NCBI GenBank assembly: GCA_050011095.1
Contig: JBEKJU010000101.1
Location: 1 to 18,211, forward strand
Length of the DNA: 18,211 nt
Direction of reading: 5' to 3'
Source of the DNA: JBEKJU01 sp050011095
GTDB taxonomy: Bacteria > Desulfobacterota > Syntrophorhabdia > Syntrophorhabdales > WCHB1-27
In this document: one piece after another, positions 1 through 7,793 of the stretch
How the letters are laid out: each line of letters opens with the position of its first letter
How positions within the stretch are numbered: the first letter of the stretch is position 1
The notes under the pieces: model-generated
Told to the model about the DNA's origin: nothing
Databases searched by the model: none
What the model saw: the letters and a program-made list of their open reading frames with translations, nothing else
Translations under genes and position numbers: made by a program

Positions 1-389
1 AATTAACCTCTCAAAAGGTCAAGATAAACGTCACAGCACTCATGACGCTCATTCAGGTTCGTGATGTGGTCGCGGTTCTTGATCCGAATGTGCCAAGCTA
101 TGTCTCCGTCTTTGCTGGACGTATAGCCGATACAGCGCGTGATCCAGTGCCAGTAATGGCTGCAGCTGTGGAAATTCTCAAAATGGCCCCTGCCTCTGAA
201 TTAATTTGGGCTAGCCCACGGGAGTTACTTAATGTTTTTCAAGCGGACGCAATCGGTTGCCACGTAATTACAGTAACTAATGATATTCTGAAGAAACTTT
301 CTTTGGTGGCGTATGACTTAGAGGAATACTCGCTAGATACTGTCAAGATGTTTTATAAGGATGCAGTTGATGCTGGTTTTCAGCTCTGA
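1..389 (+). CDS. transaldolase-family protein, 3' part only
   Basis: This is the C-terminal ~128 residues of a transaldolase or fructose-6-phosphate aldolase-like enzyme, a Schiff-base class I aldolase of sugar-phosphate metabolism. The frame is open from base 3, before the first ATG at 42, so the gene enters from outside the window. Recognisable segments are KINVTALMTL near the window edge, the phosphate-binding SVFAGRIADT, ELIWASPRELLN, and the end segment DLEEYSLDTVKMFYKDA. The catalytic lysine appears to be the one in KINVTAL. Beside a glycosyltransferase cluster, such transaldolase-like proteins usually belong to sugar-precursor synthesis for surface polysaccharide; the exact substrate cannot be told. 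Base composition is a little more AT-rich than the genes after 2040. Family assignment is confident, specific function is not. Confidence 0.85.
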   Translation, partial: LTSQKVKINVTALMTLIQVRDVVAVLDPNVPSYVSVFAGRIADTARDPVPVMAAAVEILKMAPASELIWASPRELLNVFQADAIGCHVITVTNDILKKLSLVAYDLEEYSLDTVKMFYKDAVDAGFQL

Positions 390-448
390 TTCTAACTCAA
401 TAGGGCAAACCCCCGGTCCTGATGTTAACCCACACCGACACAGGGGGA

Positions 449-770
449 TCAAGGGCCGGATTGCATGGGATGAGGACTGGACTGTTGGGCAAAGATATCC
501 TGCATCTCGGTTGCCATGGAGAGCCGTTCCAGACCGCCAGAGGGTTTGGGTGCCAGGGAGGCCGTCTCCTTTGCCCCCAGATGGCCTACCATCGCTGCAA
601 TCATGAATATGGCCCGGCGTATGGAGGGCGGCGTGCCGGAAACGACCGGTGTTTTATTGACGTAGCAGCAGAGTGCTTTCCATTCGATATCCTCGAGAAA
701 CACCGTACAGGACGTATCGGGAGTCTCTCTACCGGCATAGTGAGGTAATAGAGAGCGAGAGAAATGTTGA
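449..770 (-). pseudogene. decayed IS4-family transposase, C-terminal remnant
   Basis: The minus strand encodes the C-terminal end of an IS4/Tn5-like transposase: LALYYLTM, then GRETPDTSC, then DIEWKALCCYV, then TPPSIRRA, then GKGDGLPGTQTLW, then GLERLSMATEM. These match the conserved order at the end of IS4-type transposases (YLT..GRE.P, EW.A, GG.LGRKGDGEPG..TLW.GL.RL). They lie in different frames: shifts are needed near 731-738, near 573-579 (inside a C run) and near 533-538. The last two nearly cancel, so one frame looks open while reading nonsense between them. The N-terminal two thirds, including most of the DDE catalytic region, are absent. I could not define terminal inverted repeats. 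This is an inactive relic, and it marks the left flank of the AT-rich glycosyltransferase. Confidence 0.8.
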
Positions 771-945
771 CCGCCGACATACATACACCCTATATTCCAA
801 GTTTCACCCCCTGCGTTAAGTGTGTGCAAAGATCAGGGCTTTGCCGGCGGGCCGTAAAAGGCTGATAGCTCCGGGATTACGCTCTTCACGAAAGTTTGTG
901 AAATGGGGCATGATCGGCGTCATCAGAAGTTCGCTATTTTTTTTC

Positions 946-1006
946 GCGTTTGCGAGGCGGCCCCTTTGAGGGGCCAACAAACGCAAAGTCTCCGGCTCTG
1001 CCGGAG
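946..1006. repeat. nested and tandem hairpins before the AT-rich glycosyltransferase
   Basis: GCGTTTG (946-952) pairs with CAAACGC (978-984) and encloses a second perfect hairpin, GGCCCC (959-964) with GGGGCC (970-975) around a 5-nt loop. Six bases later CTCCGGC (990-996) pairs with GCCGGAG (1000-1006) around a 3-nt loop. There is no T-tract, so it is not a standard terminator. It may be a structured end of a mobile element or an RNA structure ahead of the gene at 1044. Confidence 0.6.
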
Positions 1007-1043
1007 GTCATGACTCTTTCAAGAAGACGGGGGATGTTCAACA

Positions 1044-2033
1044 ATGATAATTGCATGCATTTGTTCAACAAAAAACGAAGGAGATATTATTGAGGCTTTC
1101 GTTCGACTAAACGCTAGAATATGCAATTCATTTTTTTTTATTGATGAATCCAGCGACAATACCCGCGAGATAATTGCATTGCTCGTCAAGGAAGGGTATG
1201 ATTTAAATTATTTGCCGAAGTCGGAGGGTGGCTATAATCAACCAAATCCTACTAAAGCTTATTTATCACGTGTTAAAAGAACAATTAATCCTGATTGGAT
1301 ATTTTTACTTGATGCAGATGAAATTATTGTCGCCCCAGACAAAGAGAAATTATTGCAAGAAATCCAAAATATACAGCCAAATACCTACCTTGCTGCTGAG
1401 TGGAAAACCTATGTTCCGACCACATTAAATTATTTTGATTCAACGAGCCCACTAAGTGAGTGCTTTCGCCTTCGTAAGGACAAAAGGGAGATTTTTAAGA
1501 AAGTTTCTATCCCAGGCCGGATTGTCGATAACATAATTACGACAACAGGTAATCACAGCGCTAAGTCTTTAAATGGAACAACAATCAGAGAGCAATCTGC
1601 TAAGTCGTACCATCTAGCACACTTTCCAGTGCGTTCGGCGGAGCAAATTATAGTAAAGAACCTAATTGCGACTCACATGCTTACGTCAAGGGTTGATCGT
1701 GCGAAGGGTGAGGGCTTCCATGTGTTCCCGATATTCCACATGATAAGGAATAGGAACTATACTCTGACTATAGACGATTTGACCAATATTGCGATCGACT
1801 ATTCCTGCAGTGAATCGCCTAAGTCTTGTATTAGCGATGAACTTGATCTAGAAGATAACTTGGAGCTTAAAACAGAATTATTGTACTTAAACTTAGGACG
1901 AATTAACGTTGTTGCGAGATTGGACTCCGAAATCGAAAGGCTCTCAATGGAAATCAGAAGGAAGAAAGAAGGAGTCATTTCGACAAAAGCTAAATTGGGT
2001 GCATTCTACTTGCAGGTGCACGACGATCGATAA
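1044..2033 (+). CDS. family 2 glycosyltransferase, AT-rich, probably acquired
   Basis: 329-aa protein resembling the GT2 subgroup described by Pfam Glyco_tranf_2_4. It would transfer a sugar from a nucleotide donor onto a surface-polysaccharide acceptor at the cytoplasmic face of the membrane. The N-terminus IIACICSTKNEGDII is the nucleotide-binding strand and loop; FFFIDESSDNT follows at ~32-42; the metal-binding motif is FLLDADE at ~87-93. The C-terminal ~60 residues are rich in Leu, Glu and Lys and could form a coiled coil. No transmembrane segment is seen. The gene is clearly AT-rich (TTA, AAT and ATA codons, T runs near 1132) inside a GC-rich region, and it sits between an IS relic and a truncated ORF, so horizontal acquisition is likely. 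The ATG has only a weak GGGGG about 7 nt upstream. Donor and acceptor are unknown. Confidence 0.85.
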   Translation: MIIACICSTKNEGDIIEAFVRLNARICNSFFFIDESSDNTREIIALLVKEGYDLNYLPKSEGGYNQPNPTKAYLSRVKRTINPDWIFLLDADEIIVAPDKEKLLQEIQNIQPNTYLAAEWKTYVPTTLNYFDSTSPLSECFRLRKDKREIFKKVSIPGRIVDNIITTTGNHSAKSLNGTTIREQSAKSYHLAHFPVRSAEQIIVKNLIATHMLTSRVDRAKGEGFHVFPIFHMIRNRNYTLTIDDLTNIAIDYSCSESPKSCISDELDLEDNLELKTELLYLNLGRINVVARLDSEIERLSMEIRRKKEGVISTKAKLGAFYLQVHDDR

Positions 2034-2046
2034 ATAGAGGACATGG

Positions 2047-2265
2047 ATGGGCTTCGGGCTCGACCGATCTACGAGGGAGGAAACGGGGTTTCTTCGCGAA
2101 GAAGGGCAGTGGTACTCGGCCCTTGAAGCGACCTATAAGAACGACGTGCCGCATGATACGGTGTCGAAGGCGCGGGACTATTGCCTGGAGAGATACGCGC
2201 CGCAAGAGCAGGTGTCTCGGATAGAAGACGTGCTCCATGCGGTGCTGGCGAATGGCAATAGATGA
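2047..2265 (+). pseudogene. small ORF, probable 3' remnant of a GT4 glycosyltransferase
   Basis: 72-residue open frame. Its residues ~11-70 follow the pattern of the tail of family 4 (GT-B) glycosyltransferases: a REETGFL segment, a W-x-x-AL helix, then AR(D)YCLERYAPQEQ and a final EDVL helix. Those tails typically read D..GFL...G.W..AL..L..D...R..M...AR....RYS.E. The catalytic E-x7-E region and the Rossmann domains are missing. The most economical reading is that the AT-rich gene just upstream replaced the 5' part of this gene. It overlaps the next gene's start by 14 bases, so it may still be translated and couple to that gene. A genuine small protein cannot be excluded. Confidence 0.45.
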
Positions 2266-3109
2266 CCGGACCGGACACGTGCTTTTAGCCGTCCTTGTGC
2301 TCTATAAAGAGAATCTGTGGCAGTCGACTACCTTTTCGTCCCTTTTCAGCACATTCCCGGATTGGGGCAAGGAAGTTCACCTCCTTGTCTACGACAACAG
2401 CCCGGTCCCCATGCATTCCCTGGAAGAGTTTACTTCGTCTTGCCGACGTATCCGCTACATTTCAGATACGTCAAATCCGGGCGTGAGCAGCGCCTACAAC
2501 AAGGGATTCGAAATTGCGCGCCAGTTGCGCAAGGAGTGGCTCCTGCTGCTGGATCAAGACACCGCCTTTCCACGGGACGCCCTACGGAAGTACTTTACGG
2601 CGATCAAGGCTCATGACGACTCAGTCCTCTTTGCTCCAGTACTTGCGAACGGTGGCAAAATCTACTCCCCCTGCGGCCATATCCTCAATGTGAACTTTCC
2701 CTTACGACGTATCCGTCGCGGAAAGGTATCGACCGGAGGCAAGAGCCTATTGAACAGCGGCATGTGCGTCAGGCTTGATGCCTTTGATAGGGTGGGCGGC
2801 TTTGACGAGGCGATACCGCTCGATTTCGCCGATCATGATTTTATGAAGAGATATCGGCAACATTTTGACAGTTTTTTTCTTCTCGACATGGTCTGCGCGC
2901 ACAATTTTTCCGATAAGGAACGGACCGACATCGATAAGGCGTTCGCCCGCTTCGCCTTTTTTTGCAAAGGGGCGAAGAACTCGGCCAAAGGCGTCCTGGA
3001 CGCATTTTCCCTCCTGCCGCTCGCGCTCCTCAGGGCGACAAGGCTCACTCTGAGATTCAGGAGCCCCGCATTTCTTTACCTCTTTCTCCGCACCTTCTTC
3101 CGGAATTAA
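2252..3109 (+). CDS. family 2 glycosyltransferase, rhamnosyltransferase-like
   Basis: 285-aa GT-A fold glycosyltransferase of surface-polysaccharide synthesis, cytoplasmic or membrane-associated. Visible motifs: VLLAVLVLYKEN (first strand); LLVYDNSP; DTSNPGVSSAYNKGFE, typical of rhamnosyl-type GT2 enzymes; the metal site LLLLDQDT at ~100; the acceptor-side LNSGMCVRLDAFDRVGGFDE at ~170-190; and DFADHDFMKR. The C-terminus is basic and hydrophobic (LPLALLRATRLTLRF, then AFLYLFLRTFF), possibly an amphipathic membrane anchor. I chose ATG 2252 over the in-frame ATG at 2237 because it puts the conserved first strand close to the N-terminus. Neither start has a clear Shine-Dalgarno; the overlap with the preceding small ORF suggests coupling. 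The sugar specificity is an inference from family resemblance. Confidence 0.88.
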   Translation: MAIDDRTGHVLLAVLVLYKENLWQSTTFSSLFSTFPDWGKEVHLLVYDNSPVPMHSLEEFTSSCRRIRYISDTSNPGVSSAYNKGFEIARQLRKEWLLLLDQDTAFPRDALRKYFTAIKAHDDSVLFAPVLANGGKIYSPCGHILNVNFPLRRIRRGKVSTGGKSLLNSGMCVRLDAFDRVGGFDEAIPLDFADHDFMKRYRQHFDSFFLLDMVCAHNFSDKERTDIDKAFARFAFFCKGAKNSAKGVLDAFSLLPLALLRATRLTLRFRSPAFLYLFLRTFFRN

Positions 3110-3146
3110 TCACCCGGCTTTATTCTTTACCCTCTCGTGATTGTGT

Positions 3147-3914
3147 ATGAAGCTTTCCGTCTGCATGGCGACCTACAACGGCGAAAGGTTCGTTGCGGAG
3201 CAGCTCGCCTCCATCATGCCCCAGCTCGATGAGGGAGACGAACTCGTCATCTCCGACGACTCCTCGACGGACAGGACATGCGACATCATCGGCCGCTTCC
3301 AGGACCCGCGGATAAGGCTCATCAGGGGGAACACCTTCTATAACCCCATCTACAATATCGAGAATGCAATCGCAAGGGCCGGGGGGGAGATCATTGTACT
3401 TTCCGACCAGGACGATGTATGGCTGGAGACCAAGCTCTCCGTCGTGCGACGCTGGTTTTCAGCAAGGGGGCCGGGAATCAACACCCTTGTGCTCGATGGG
3501 TGCATGATCGATGAGGGCGGCAGAATCCTCCACGATTCCCTCTTTGAAACCCTTGGGATGCGCAAGGGGCTCTTCAGGAATCTTTACCGCAACACCTACA
3601 TGGGGTGCTGCATGGCCTTCTCCAGGGACCTCCTTCGGGTTGCCCTGCCCTTCCCCCCCAACATCCCCATGCACGATTCCTGGCTGGGCATGTTGAGCGA
3701 GCTTTACGGAACGGTGGAGTTCGTCGCCGAGAAAACGATACGGTATCGGCGTCACGCGTCAAACAGGAGCTTCCGGCGATTCACCGTGGGACAGCAGGTA
3801 AAATGGAGGTTCTTTCTCGCGTACCATGTGTTAAGAAGGATTGCGTCTCACCCGGCCGGTCTTATCGTGAGGTCTTCCCGTCCTACGCCTTCAGGGCGAT
3901 CTCCCGCGCCCTGA
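3147..3914 (+). CDS. family 2 glycosyltransferase
   Basis: 255-aa GT2 enzyme. The N-terminus KLSVCMATYNGERFVAEQL is the standard nucleotide-binding start. VISDDSSTDRT (~31-41) is the uracil/ribose site, and VLSDQDDVW (~87-95) carries the metal-binding acidic pair. MGCCMAFSRDLL (~151-162) and PMHDSWLGMLSELYG (~175-189) form the acceptor region, as in WaaE or rhamnosyltransferase-type GT2 proteins. ATG 3147 is preferred; a TTG six bases upstream is in frame. No Shine-Dalgarno is visible, and the gap to the previous gene is 37 bp, so it is probably in the same operon. The last ~15 residues are Ser/Pro/Arg-rich and overlap the 3' end of the converging gene by 32 bp, suggesting that the original C-terminus was lost when the two blocks were joined. 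Confidence 0.88.
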   Translation: MKLSVCMATYNGERFVAEQLASIMPQLDEGDELVISDDSSTDRTCDIIGRFQDPRIRLIRGNTFYNPIYNIENAIARAGGEIIVLSDQDDVWLETKLSVVRRWFSARGPGINTLVLDGCMIDEGGRILHDSLFETLGMRKGLFRNLYRNTYMGCCMAFSRDLLRVALPFPPNIPMHDSWLGMLSELYGTVEFVAEKTIRYRRHASNRSFRRFTVGQQVKWRFFLAYHVLRRIASHPAGLIVRSSRPTPSGRSPAP

Positions 3915-4911
3915 TCCCGTATGCCTTCACCAGGTTGCGTATCTCGGCGGTGCTGATCGTCCGCCTCTTCTGGATGATCCTTCTCTTCTTCCACGCGGCC
4001 GGCAGGCCCCTCAATGCCGAGGCCCAAACCCTGAAAAGGATCGTGACAAGCTCGCCCTTCGAATGCTCCTTCGAAAACGAGCCGGAGGCGCCTCGGCCCG
4101 CCACCGCCCCATAGGCCTGGAACAGGTAGCGGAAGGCCGTGAAGAACTGCCCCCGGAGCATCATCCGGAAGGGGAAGTATTTCACCTGGAGCCATATCCT
4201 GTTCCTTTCGACCAGAAAGGCCTTGAGGGGGGAATAGTTTTCCAATGATGCCGAGTGCAGGTGATAGGCCAGCGCATCCGGCGCATAGACACATCTCCAT
4301 CCCCGCAGGGCCGCCCGCCAGCCAAGGTCCGTGTCATCGGCGTACATGAAAAACGCCTCATCAAAATAGTCGTCCCCCACCTTGACGTCCTCAAGCATCT
4401 CCCGTCTGCACATAATGCAGCAGCCACTCCCAAAAAACACCTCTTCCTCTCGGTTGTATCGCTCGCCCCGCTCTAACCTTCCCCGTCCGATCGACAGGCC
4501 GTCCGGACAGATCGCGATCCCCGCCGCATCGAGTATTCCCTCTTCAAACTTGAGATAAATCCGCGCGGCGCATGCCCCGTACCGCCCATCCTTCTCCAAA
4601 GCCCGCCTCATCTTGCTCAGACAATCCGCCTCAAGCTCGGCATCGTTGTTGAGTATCACCACATAGTCGCCCTTCGCCTGGCGGATCCCCACATTATTGC
4701 CCGCGGCAAAGCCGACGTTTTCCTTGTTCTCGATGAGCCTCACCGACCGGTAACGGCCCCTTATCATGTCGACAGAGTCGTCGGTAGAGGCATTGTCGAC
4801 GACGATGATCTCAAGGTCACCGCAATCCTGGATAGCGAGGCTGTCGAGACACGACGCTAGATAGGCGCCTCCATTCCAGTTCAGGACGATAACGGAGATA
4901 GAGACGCCCAT
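3883..4911 (-). CDS. family 2 glycosyltransferase
   Basis: 342-aa GT2 of the large rhamnosyl/galactosyl-transferase-like group (COG1216 type), acting on a lipid-linked or lipid A-core-type acceptor. Motifs: ISVIVLNWNGGAYL at the start, VVDNASTDDS (~36-45), ENKENVGFAAGNNVG (~60-74), VILNNDAEL with the metal site (~83-91), FFGSGCCIMCRREML (~160-174), FDEAFFMYADDTDLGWRA (~182-199). The C-terminal ~100 residues are basic and include helices that may lie on the membrane. The longest open frame starts at 4959, but ATG 4911 follows the stop of the upstream membrane glycosyltransferase with one base between them and begins exactly at the family N-terminus. I therefore take 4911 and infer translational coupling. 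The pair forms a minus-strand operon converging on the plus-strand GT genes. Confidence 0.9.
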   Translation of the reverse strand: MGVSISVIVLNWNGGAYLASCLDSLAIQDCGDLEIIVVDNASTDDSVDMIRGRYRSVRLIENKENVGFAAGNNVGIRQAKGDYVVILNNDAELEADCLSKMRRALEKDGRYGACAARIYLKFEEGILDAAGIAICPDGLSIGRGRLERGERYNREEEVFFGSGCCIMCRREMLEDVKVGDDYFDEAFFMYADDTDLGWRAALRGWRCVYAPDALAYHLHSASLENYSPLKAFLVERNRIWLQVKYFPFRMMLRGQFFTAFRYLFQAYGAVAGRGASGSFSKEHSKGELVTILFRVWASALRGLPAAWKKRRIIQKRRTISTAEIRNLVKAYGIRAREIALKA

Positions 4912-4912
4912 G

Positions 4913-6277
4913 TCAGAATCTGTAGACCCGGACAAACGACCCATGTTCGCTTGCTGCATAGACCAGCTCGCACCCTGATAGATACTCCCCTAAAAACGGC
5001 AGCGTTCTCTCCGTCTCCTCGTCGAAGGCGCAGTACTTCACCTTCCTCTCGGAGATGATTCTCTTGAAGCGGGCCAGATTTTTCTCCCCCGACATCTCGG
5101 TCACGAGATTGACCGACGTGCCCTTCTCGTAGAAAGCAACAAGGGGAAGTCGGCAGGCCACCACGCTGCCGGGGTCGTAATGGAGAAGGAAAAGGCCCGC
5201 CTTCTTGTGGAGAACCCTATCATAACGGGGCGGGGCAAAGGACTGGAAGACGGCGGCGCAGACAATCAGGACAATCAGGGCGTAACGGGCCACCTTCCCG
5301 GCGAAGAATTTTACCAGCCACCCATCACCCGCATAGATGCCCTCGACGGCAAAAACCATGAAAAGGGGGATGAACTCGACCGAATATCTCCGCGTCGCAT
5401 GGCTAACGTAAGAGAGGCTCAGTATATGGAAGAGAAGCAGGAGAAGGACGAGATTCCTGTAAGACCTCTCGACCCTACCGATGCCGAAGGCCCCGAAGAC
5501 TAAGAAGGGGGGGAACATGGCGATGAACCATTCGTAGGCGACCAGAGGGATGTTGCCGAAAAATTCCTTGATCGAAACGAAGGGTGACTGCATGACCTTC
5601 CTGCTCACTATCACCAGGCCCGTCTCCGACCAGAGATAGCCCATGTAGAGAAGGCCGAGGCAGAGAAAGGGCAGGAGGAAGAGGCCCATATCGCGGAACC
5701 TCCTTTTCGGCAGGAGGCAGGCCATGAAAGGTGCGTAAAATACCAGGTACTCCGGTCTCGTCAGGTACGTTAGGGCAAGACAGAGGCCGGAGGCGACGAT
5801 GCACCATCGACTCTCTTCCTGCCAGCCTGTATAGAAGGTGAAGACAGTGACCGTGAAGAGAAGGGTGGCGAGGGACTCGGAGAGCACAGTCCCCGAATAT
5901 CGCACCAGGTAGGGGTGAAGGGCGACGAGAAAGGCGACGAGGACCGCCTTGCCGCCGCTTCCGAGGATTCTTTTCGCAAAGATGAAGGAGACGTAAATCA
6001 GAAGTATCCCGAATACAAGAGAGACCAGACGGCCGGCCAGTTCCACGTCGGGTATGACAAGATGGAAAAGCCCTACGAAAAGGGGGTAGAAGGGGGGGAA
6101 AACATTGCCGAGGGCCTGACCGAAAAGACCCCTCACGAACTGTTCGGCCATCGTCGCGTAGCCTATCCCGTCCATTTCAATGGCAGAAGCGCGCAGGAGG
6201 ATGAGAAGGCGGAGCGCCAAGCCCGTGCAGAGGGCGACAAGAAGGCAGATTCGCTCAGAGGGGTACGTCGTTTTCAA
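4913..6277 (-). CDS. GT39/ArnT-like membrane glycosyltransferase
   Basis: 454-aa polytopic membrane protein of the GT-C superfamily (dolichyl-phosphate-mannose transferase / ArnT / RgtABCD-like). These enzymes use a polyprenyl-phosphate sugar and act on the periplasmic face. The first membrane helix is at ~10-28. It is followed by the short loop with the catalytic acidic residue, here SAIEMDGIGYATMAEQF with E34 and D36. About eight to ten further hydrophobic segments run to ~360, and a soluble tail of ~90 residues ends the protein. The start is TTG at 6277: no ATG occurs before residue 35, and a later start would lose the first helix. No Shine-Dalgarno is evident. It likely shares the 6278-6451 divergent region with ugd. 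Substrate unknown; arabinose, mannose or galacturonic acid transfer are all possible. Confidence 0.85.
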   Translation of the reverse strand: MKTTYPSERICLLVALCTGLALRLLILLRASAIEMDGIGYATMAEQFVRGLFGQALGNVFPPFYPLFVGLFHLVIPDVELAGRLVSLVFGILLIYVSFIFAKRILGSGGKAVLVAFLVALHPYLVRYSGTVLSESLATLLFTVTVFTFYTGWQEESRWCIVASGLCLALTYLTRPEYLVFYAPFMACLLPKRRFRDMGLFLLPFLCLGLLYMGYLWSETGLVIVSRKVMQSPFVSIKEFFGNIPLVAYEWFIAMFPPFLVFGAFGIGRVERSYRNLVLLLLLFHILSLSYVSHATRRYSVEFIPLFMVFAVEGIYAGDGWLVKFFAGKVARYALIVLIVCAAVFQSFAPPRYDRVLHKKAGLFLLHYDPGSVVACRLPLVAFYEKGTSVNLVTEMSGEKNLARFKRIISERKVKYCAFDEETERTLPFLGEYLSGCELVYAASEHGSFVRVYRF

Positions 6278-6399
6278 TAATAAACCAGGGGGCGGAAAAA
6301 TAGAACCTTTTCATATTTATACCCCAAGCCTTCCCGGCAAGTCAAACTTTTGGGTCCCGGCAACCGGCCCGTCCTGTTCGTCCCCTATCCCTTTTTTCG

Positions 6400-6428
6400 T
6401 TGACTTTGTGGGGGCTTCGACGTTAAAA
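6400..6428 (+). promoter_or_regulatory. possible sigma70-type promoter of ugd
   Basis: TTGACT (6400-6405, five of six consensus) is separated by exactly 17 bp from TTAAAA (6423-6428, three of six). It lies 24 bp before the ugd start and just before a good AGGAGG at 6437-6442. The -10 is weak. Confidence 0.4.
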
Positions 6429-6451
6429 CATTCCTCAGGAGGATTGGTTAA

Positions 6452-7792
6452 ATGCGGATTTCCATAGTGGGCGTGGGTTATGTCGGTCTGGTGAGCGGCG
6501 CCTGTTTTGCGGAAACGGGCAACAATGTAGTCTGCATGGACGTGGACGGACAAAAGATCGAATGTTTGAAGAAGGGTGAGATACCCATATATGAGCCCCA
6601 CCTGGAGGAAATCGTCAAGAATAACCTCAACGAGGGCCGGCTCGAGTTCACGACGAGTATGGAAGAAGCCGTCGCCCACGGCCTCATCGTGTTCGTGGCC
6701 GTCAATACCCCCCAGGATGAAGACGGATCGGCCGATCTCCGATATGTGCTAAAGGTGGCGGGCGACATCGGCAGGTGCATAGAGAAGTACCGCATCATCG
6801 TGATTAAATCGACCGTTCCGGTGGGTACCTGTGAAAAGGTGAGGGATGTGATCGCCGCGGAGATAACGAAGCGCGGCCTCGATATCCCATTCGATATCGC
6901 CTCCAACCCGGAATTCCTCAAGGAAGGCGTTGCGGTGGACGACTGTATGAAGCCGGAAAGGATTGTCGTCGGTTCGGAGGATAGCAGGGTCGAGGAGATC
7001 CTCGCCGAGCTATATTCCCCCTTCGTGAGAACGGGCGCACCCTTTATTTCCATGGACCTCCGTTCAAGCGAGATGACGAAATACTCGGCCAACGCCATGC
7101 TCGCGACCAGGATCTCCTTCATGAACCAGATCGCGAACGTCTGCGAACGGGTGGGGGCGGACGTCATGAAGGTCATGAGGGGGATAGGCTCCGATTCGCG
7201 GATAGGGCCGAAATTCCTCTTTCCCGGTATCGGTTTCGGCGGCTCGTGCTTCCCGAAGGACGTACGGGCATTGATAAAGACGTCCAAGGATTTCGGCTAC
7301 GACTTCTCGATCCTGGAGCAGGTGATGGAGGCGAACGAGGCGCAGCGCGTATTCTTCCTGGAGGCGATCAGGGCATTCTACGGAAATGAGGTACGGGGGA
7401 AAAAGTTTGCCGTGTGGGGCCTCGCGTTCAAGCCGAATACCGACGATATGCGCGAGGCGCCGGCGGTTTATATCATCAACGGACTCACGGCCGACGGGGC
7501 GACCTGCCACGCCTATGACCCGAAGGCAATCGAGACCGCCTCGCGCGTATTCAATGAAGGCCGGGGACTGACGTTCGGGAAGAACCAGTACGAGGTCCTG
7601 GAAGGGGCCGACGGCCTCATCCTCCTGACGGAATGGCTTTCCTTCAGGGAGCCGGATTTTGAGCGGATAAAATCGCTCATGAAGGCACCCGTCATATTCG
7701 ACGGCCGGAACCAGTACAACCCTAAGACCCTTGCCAGGCTCGGCTTCACCTATCTCTGCGTAGGAAGGCCGGGCGTCATGCCCCCACGCTGA
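6452..7792 (+). CDS. ugd: UDP-glucose 6-dehydrogenase
   Basis: 446-aa NAD-dependent enzyme that oxidises UDP-glucose twice to UDP-glucuronate in the cytoplasm. The Rossmann motif GVGYVGLVSG sits at residues 7-16 (G7, G9, G12). Other family landmarks are AVNTPQDEDGSAD (~89-101), SNPEFLKEG (~152-160), the KYSANAMLATRISFMNQI helix with its conserved Lys and Asn, and the catalytic cysteine at about residue 266 in GFGGSCFPKDV. GLAFKPNTDDMREAP (~330-344) and the UDP-binding C-terminal domain follow. Length is normal. ATG 6452 has AGGAGG nine bases upstream. The product would feed the UDP-glucuronate 4-epimerase-like gene at 12320-13306 and the neighbouring glycosyltransferases. The stop codon lies directly against the truncated regulator that follows. 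Confidence 0.97.
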   Translation: MRISIVGVGYVGLVSGACFAETGNNVVCMDVDGQKIECLKKGEIPIYEPHLEEIVKNNLNEGRLEFTTSMEEAVAHGLIVFVAVNTPQDEDGSADLRYVLKVAGDIGRCIEKYRIIVIKSTVPVGTCEKVRDVIAAEITKRGLDIPFDIASNPEFLKEGVAVDDCMKPERIVVGSEDSRVEEILAELYSPFVRTGAPFISMDLRSSEMTKYSANAMLATRISFMNQIANVCERVGADVMKVMRGIGSDSRIGPKFLFPGIGFGGSCFPKDVRALIKTSKDFGYDFSILEQVMEANEAQRVFFLEAIRAFYGNEVRGKKFAVWGLAFKPNTDDMREAPAVYIINGLTADGATCHAYDPKAIETASRVFNEGRGLTFGKNQYEVLEGADGLILLTEWLSFREPDFERIKSLMKAPVIFDGRNQYNPKTLARLGFTYLCVGRPGVMPPR

Positions 7793-7793
7793 A

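Larger units (their letters stand above)
390..1043. other. 654-bp gap with IS relic and hairpins, no intact gene
   Basis: Apart from the transposase relic (449-770) and the hairpin cluster (946-1006) I see no supportable gene. The open frames on both strands here are either the relic or its shadows. The stretch 390-450 may contain the old insertion-sequence end, but no matching partner terminus was found. Confidence 0.6.

Noticed and set aside
361..748. Plus-strand open frames over the IS relic
   Set aside because: They are shadows of the minus-strand transposase remnant and carry no domain.
946..1006. Integron attC site or rho-independent terminator
   Set aside because: No RYYYAAC/GTTRRRY core pair was found and no T-tract follows the hairpins.
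1010..1090. 24-codon ORF starting at ATG 1010 after GGAGG
   Set aside because: The GGAGG belongs to a hairpin stem, and the peptide is Arg/Asn-rich with no recognisable sequence; it runs out of frame into the glycosyltransferase gene.
6478..7287. 269-aa open frame antisense to ugd
   Set aside because: Ser/Thr-rich shadow of a clear UDP-glucose dehydrogenase; no recognisable protein features.
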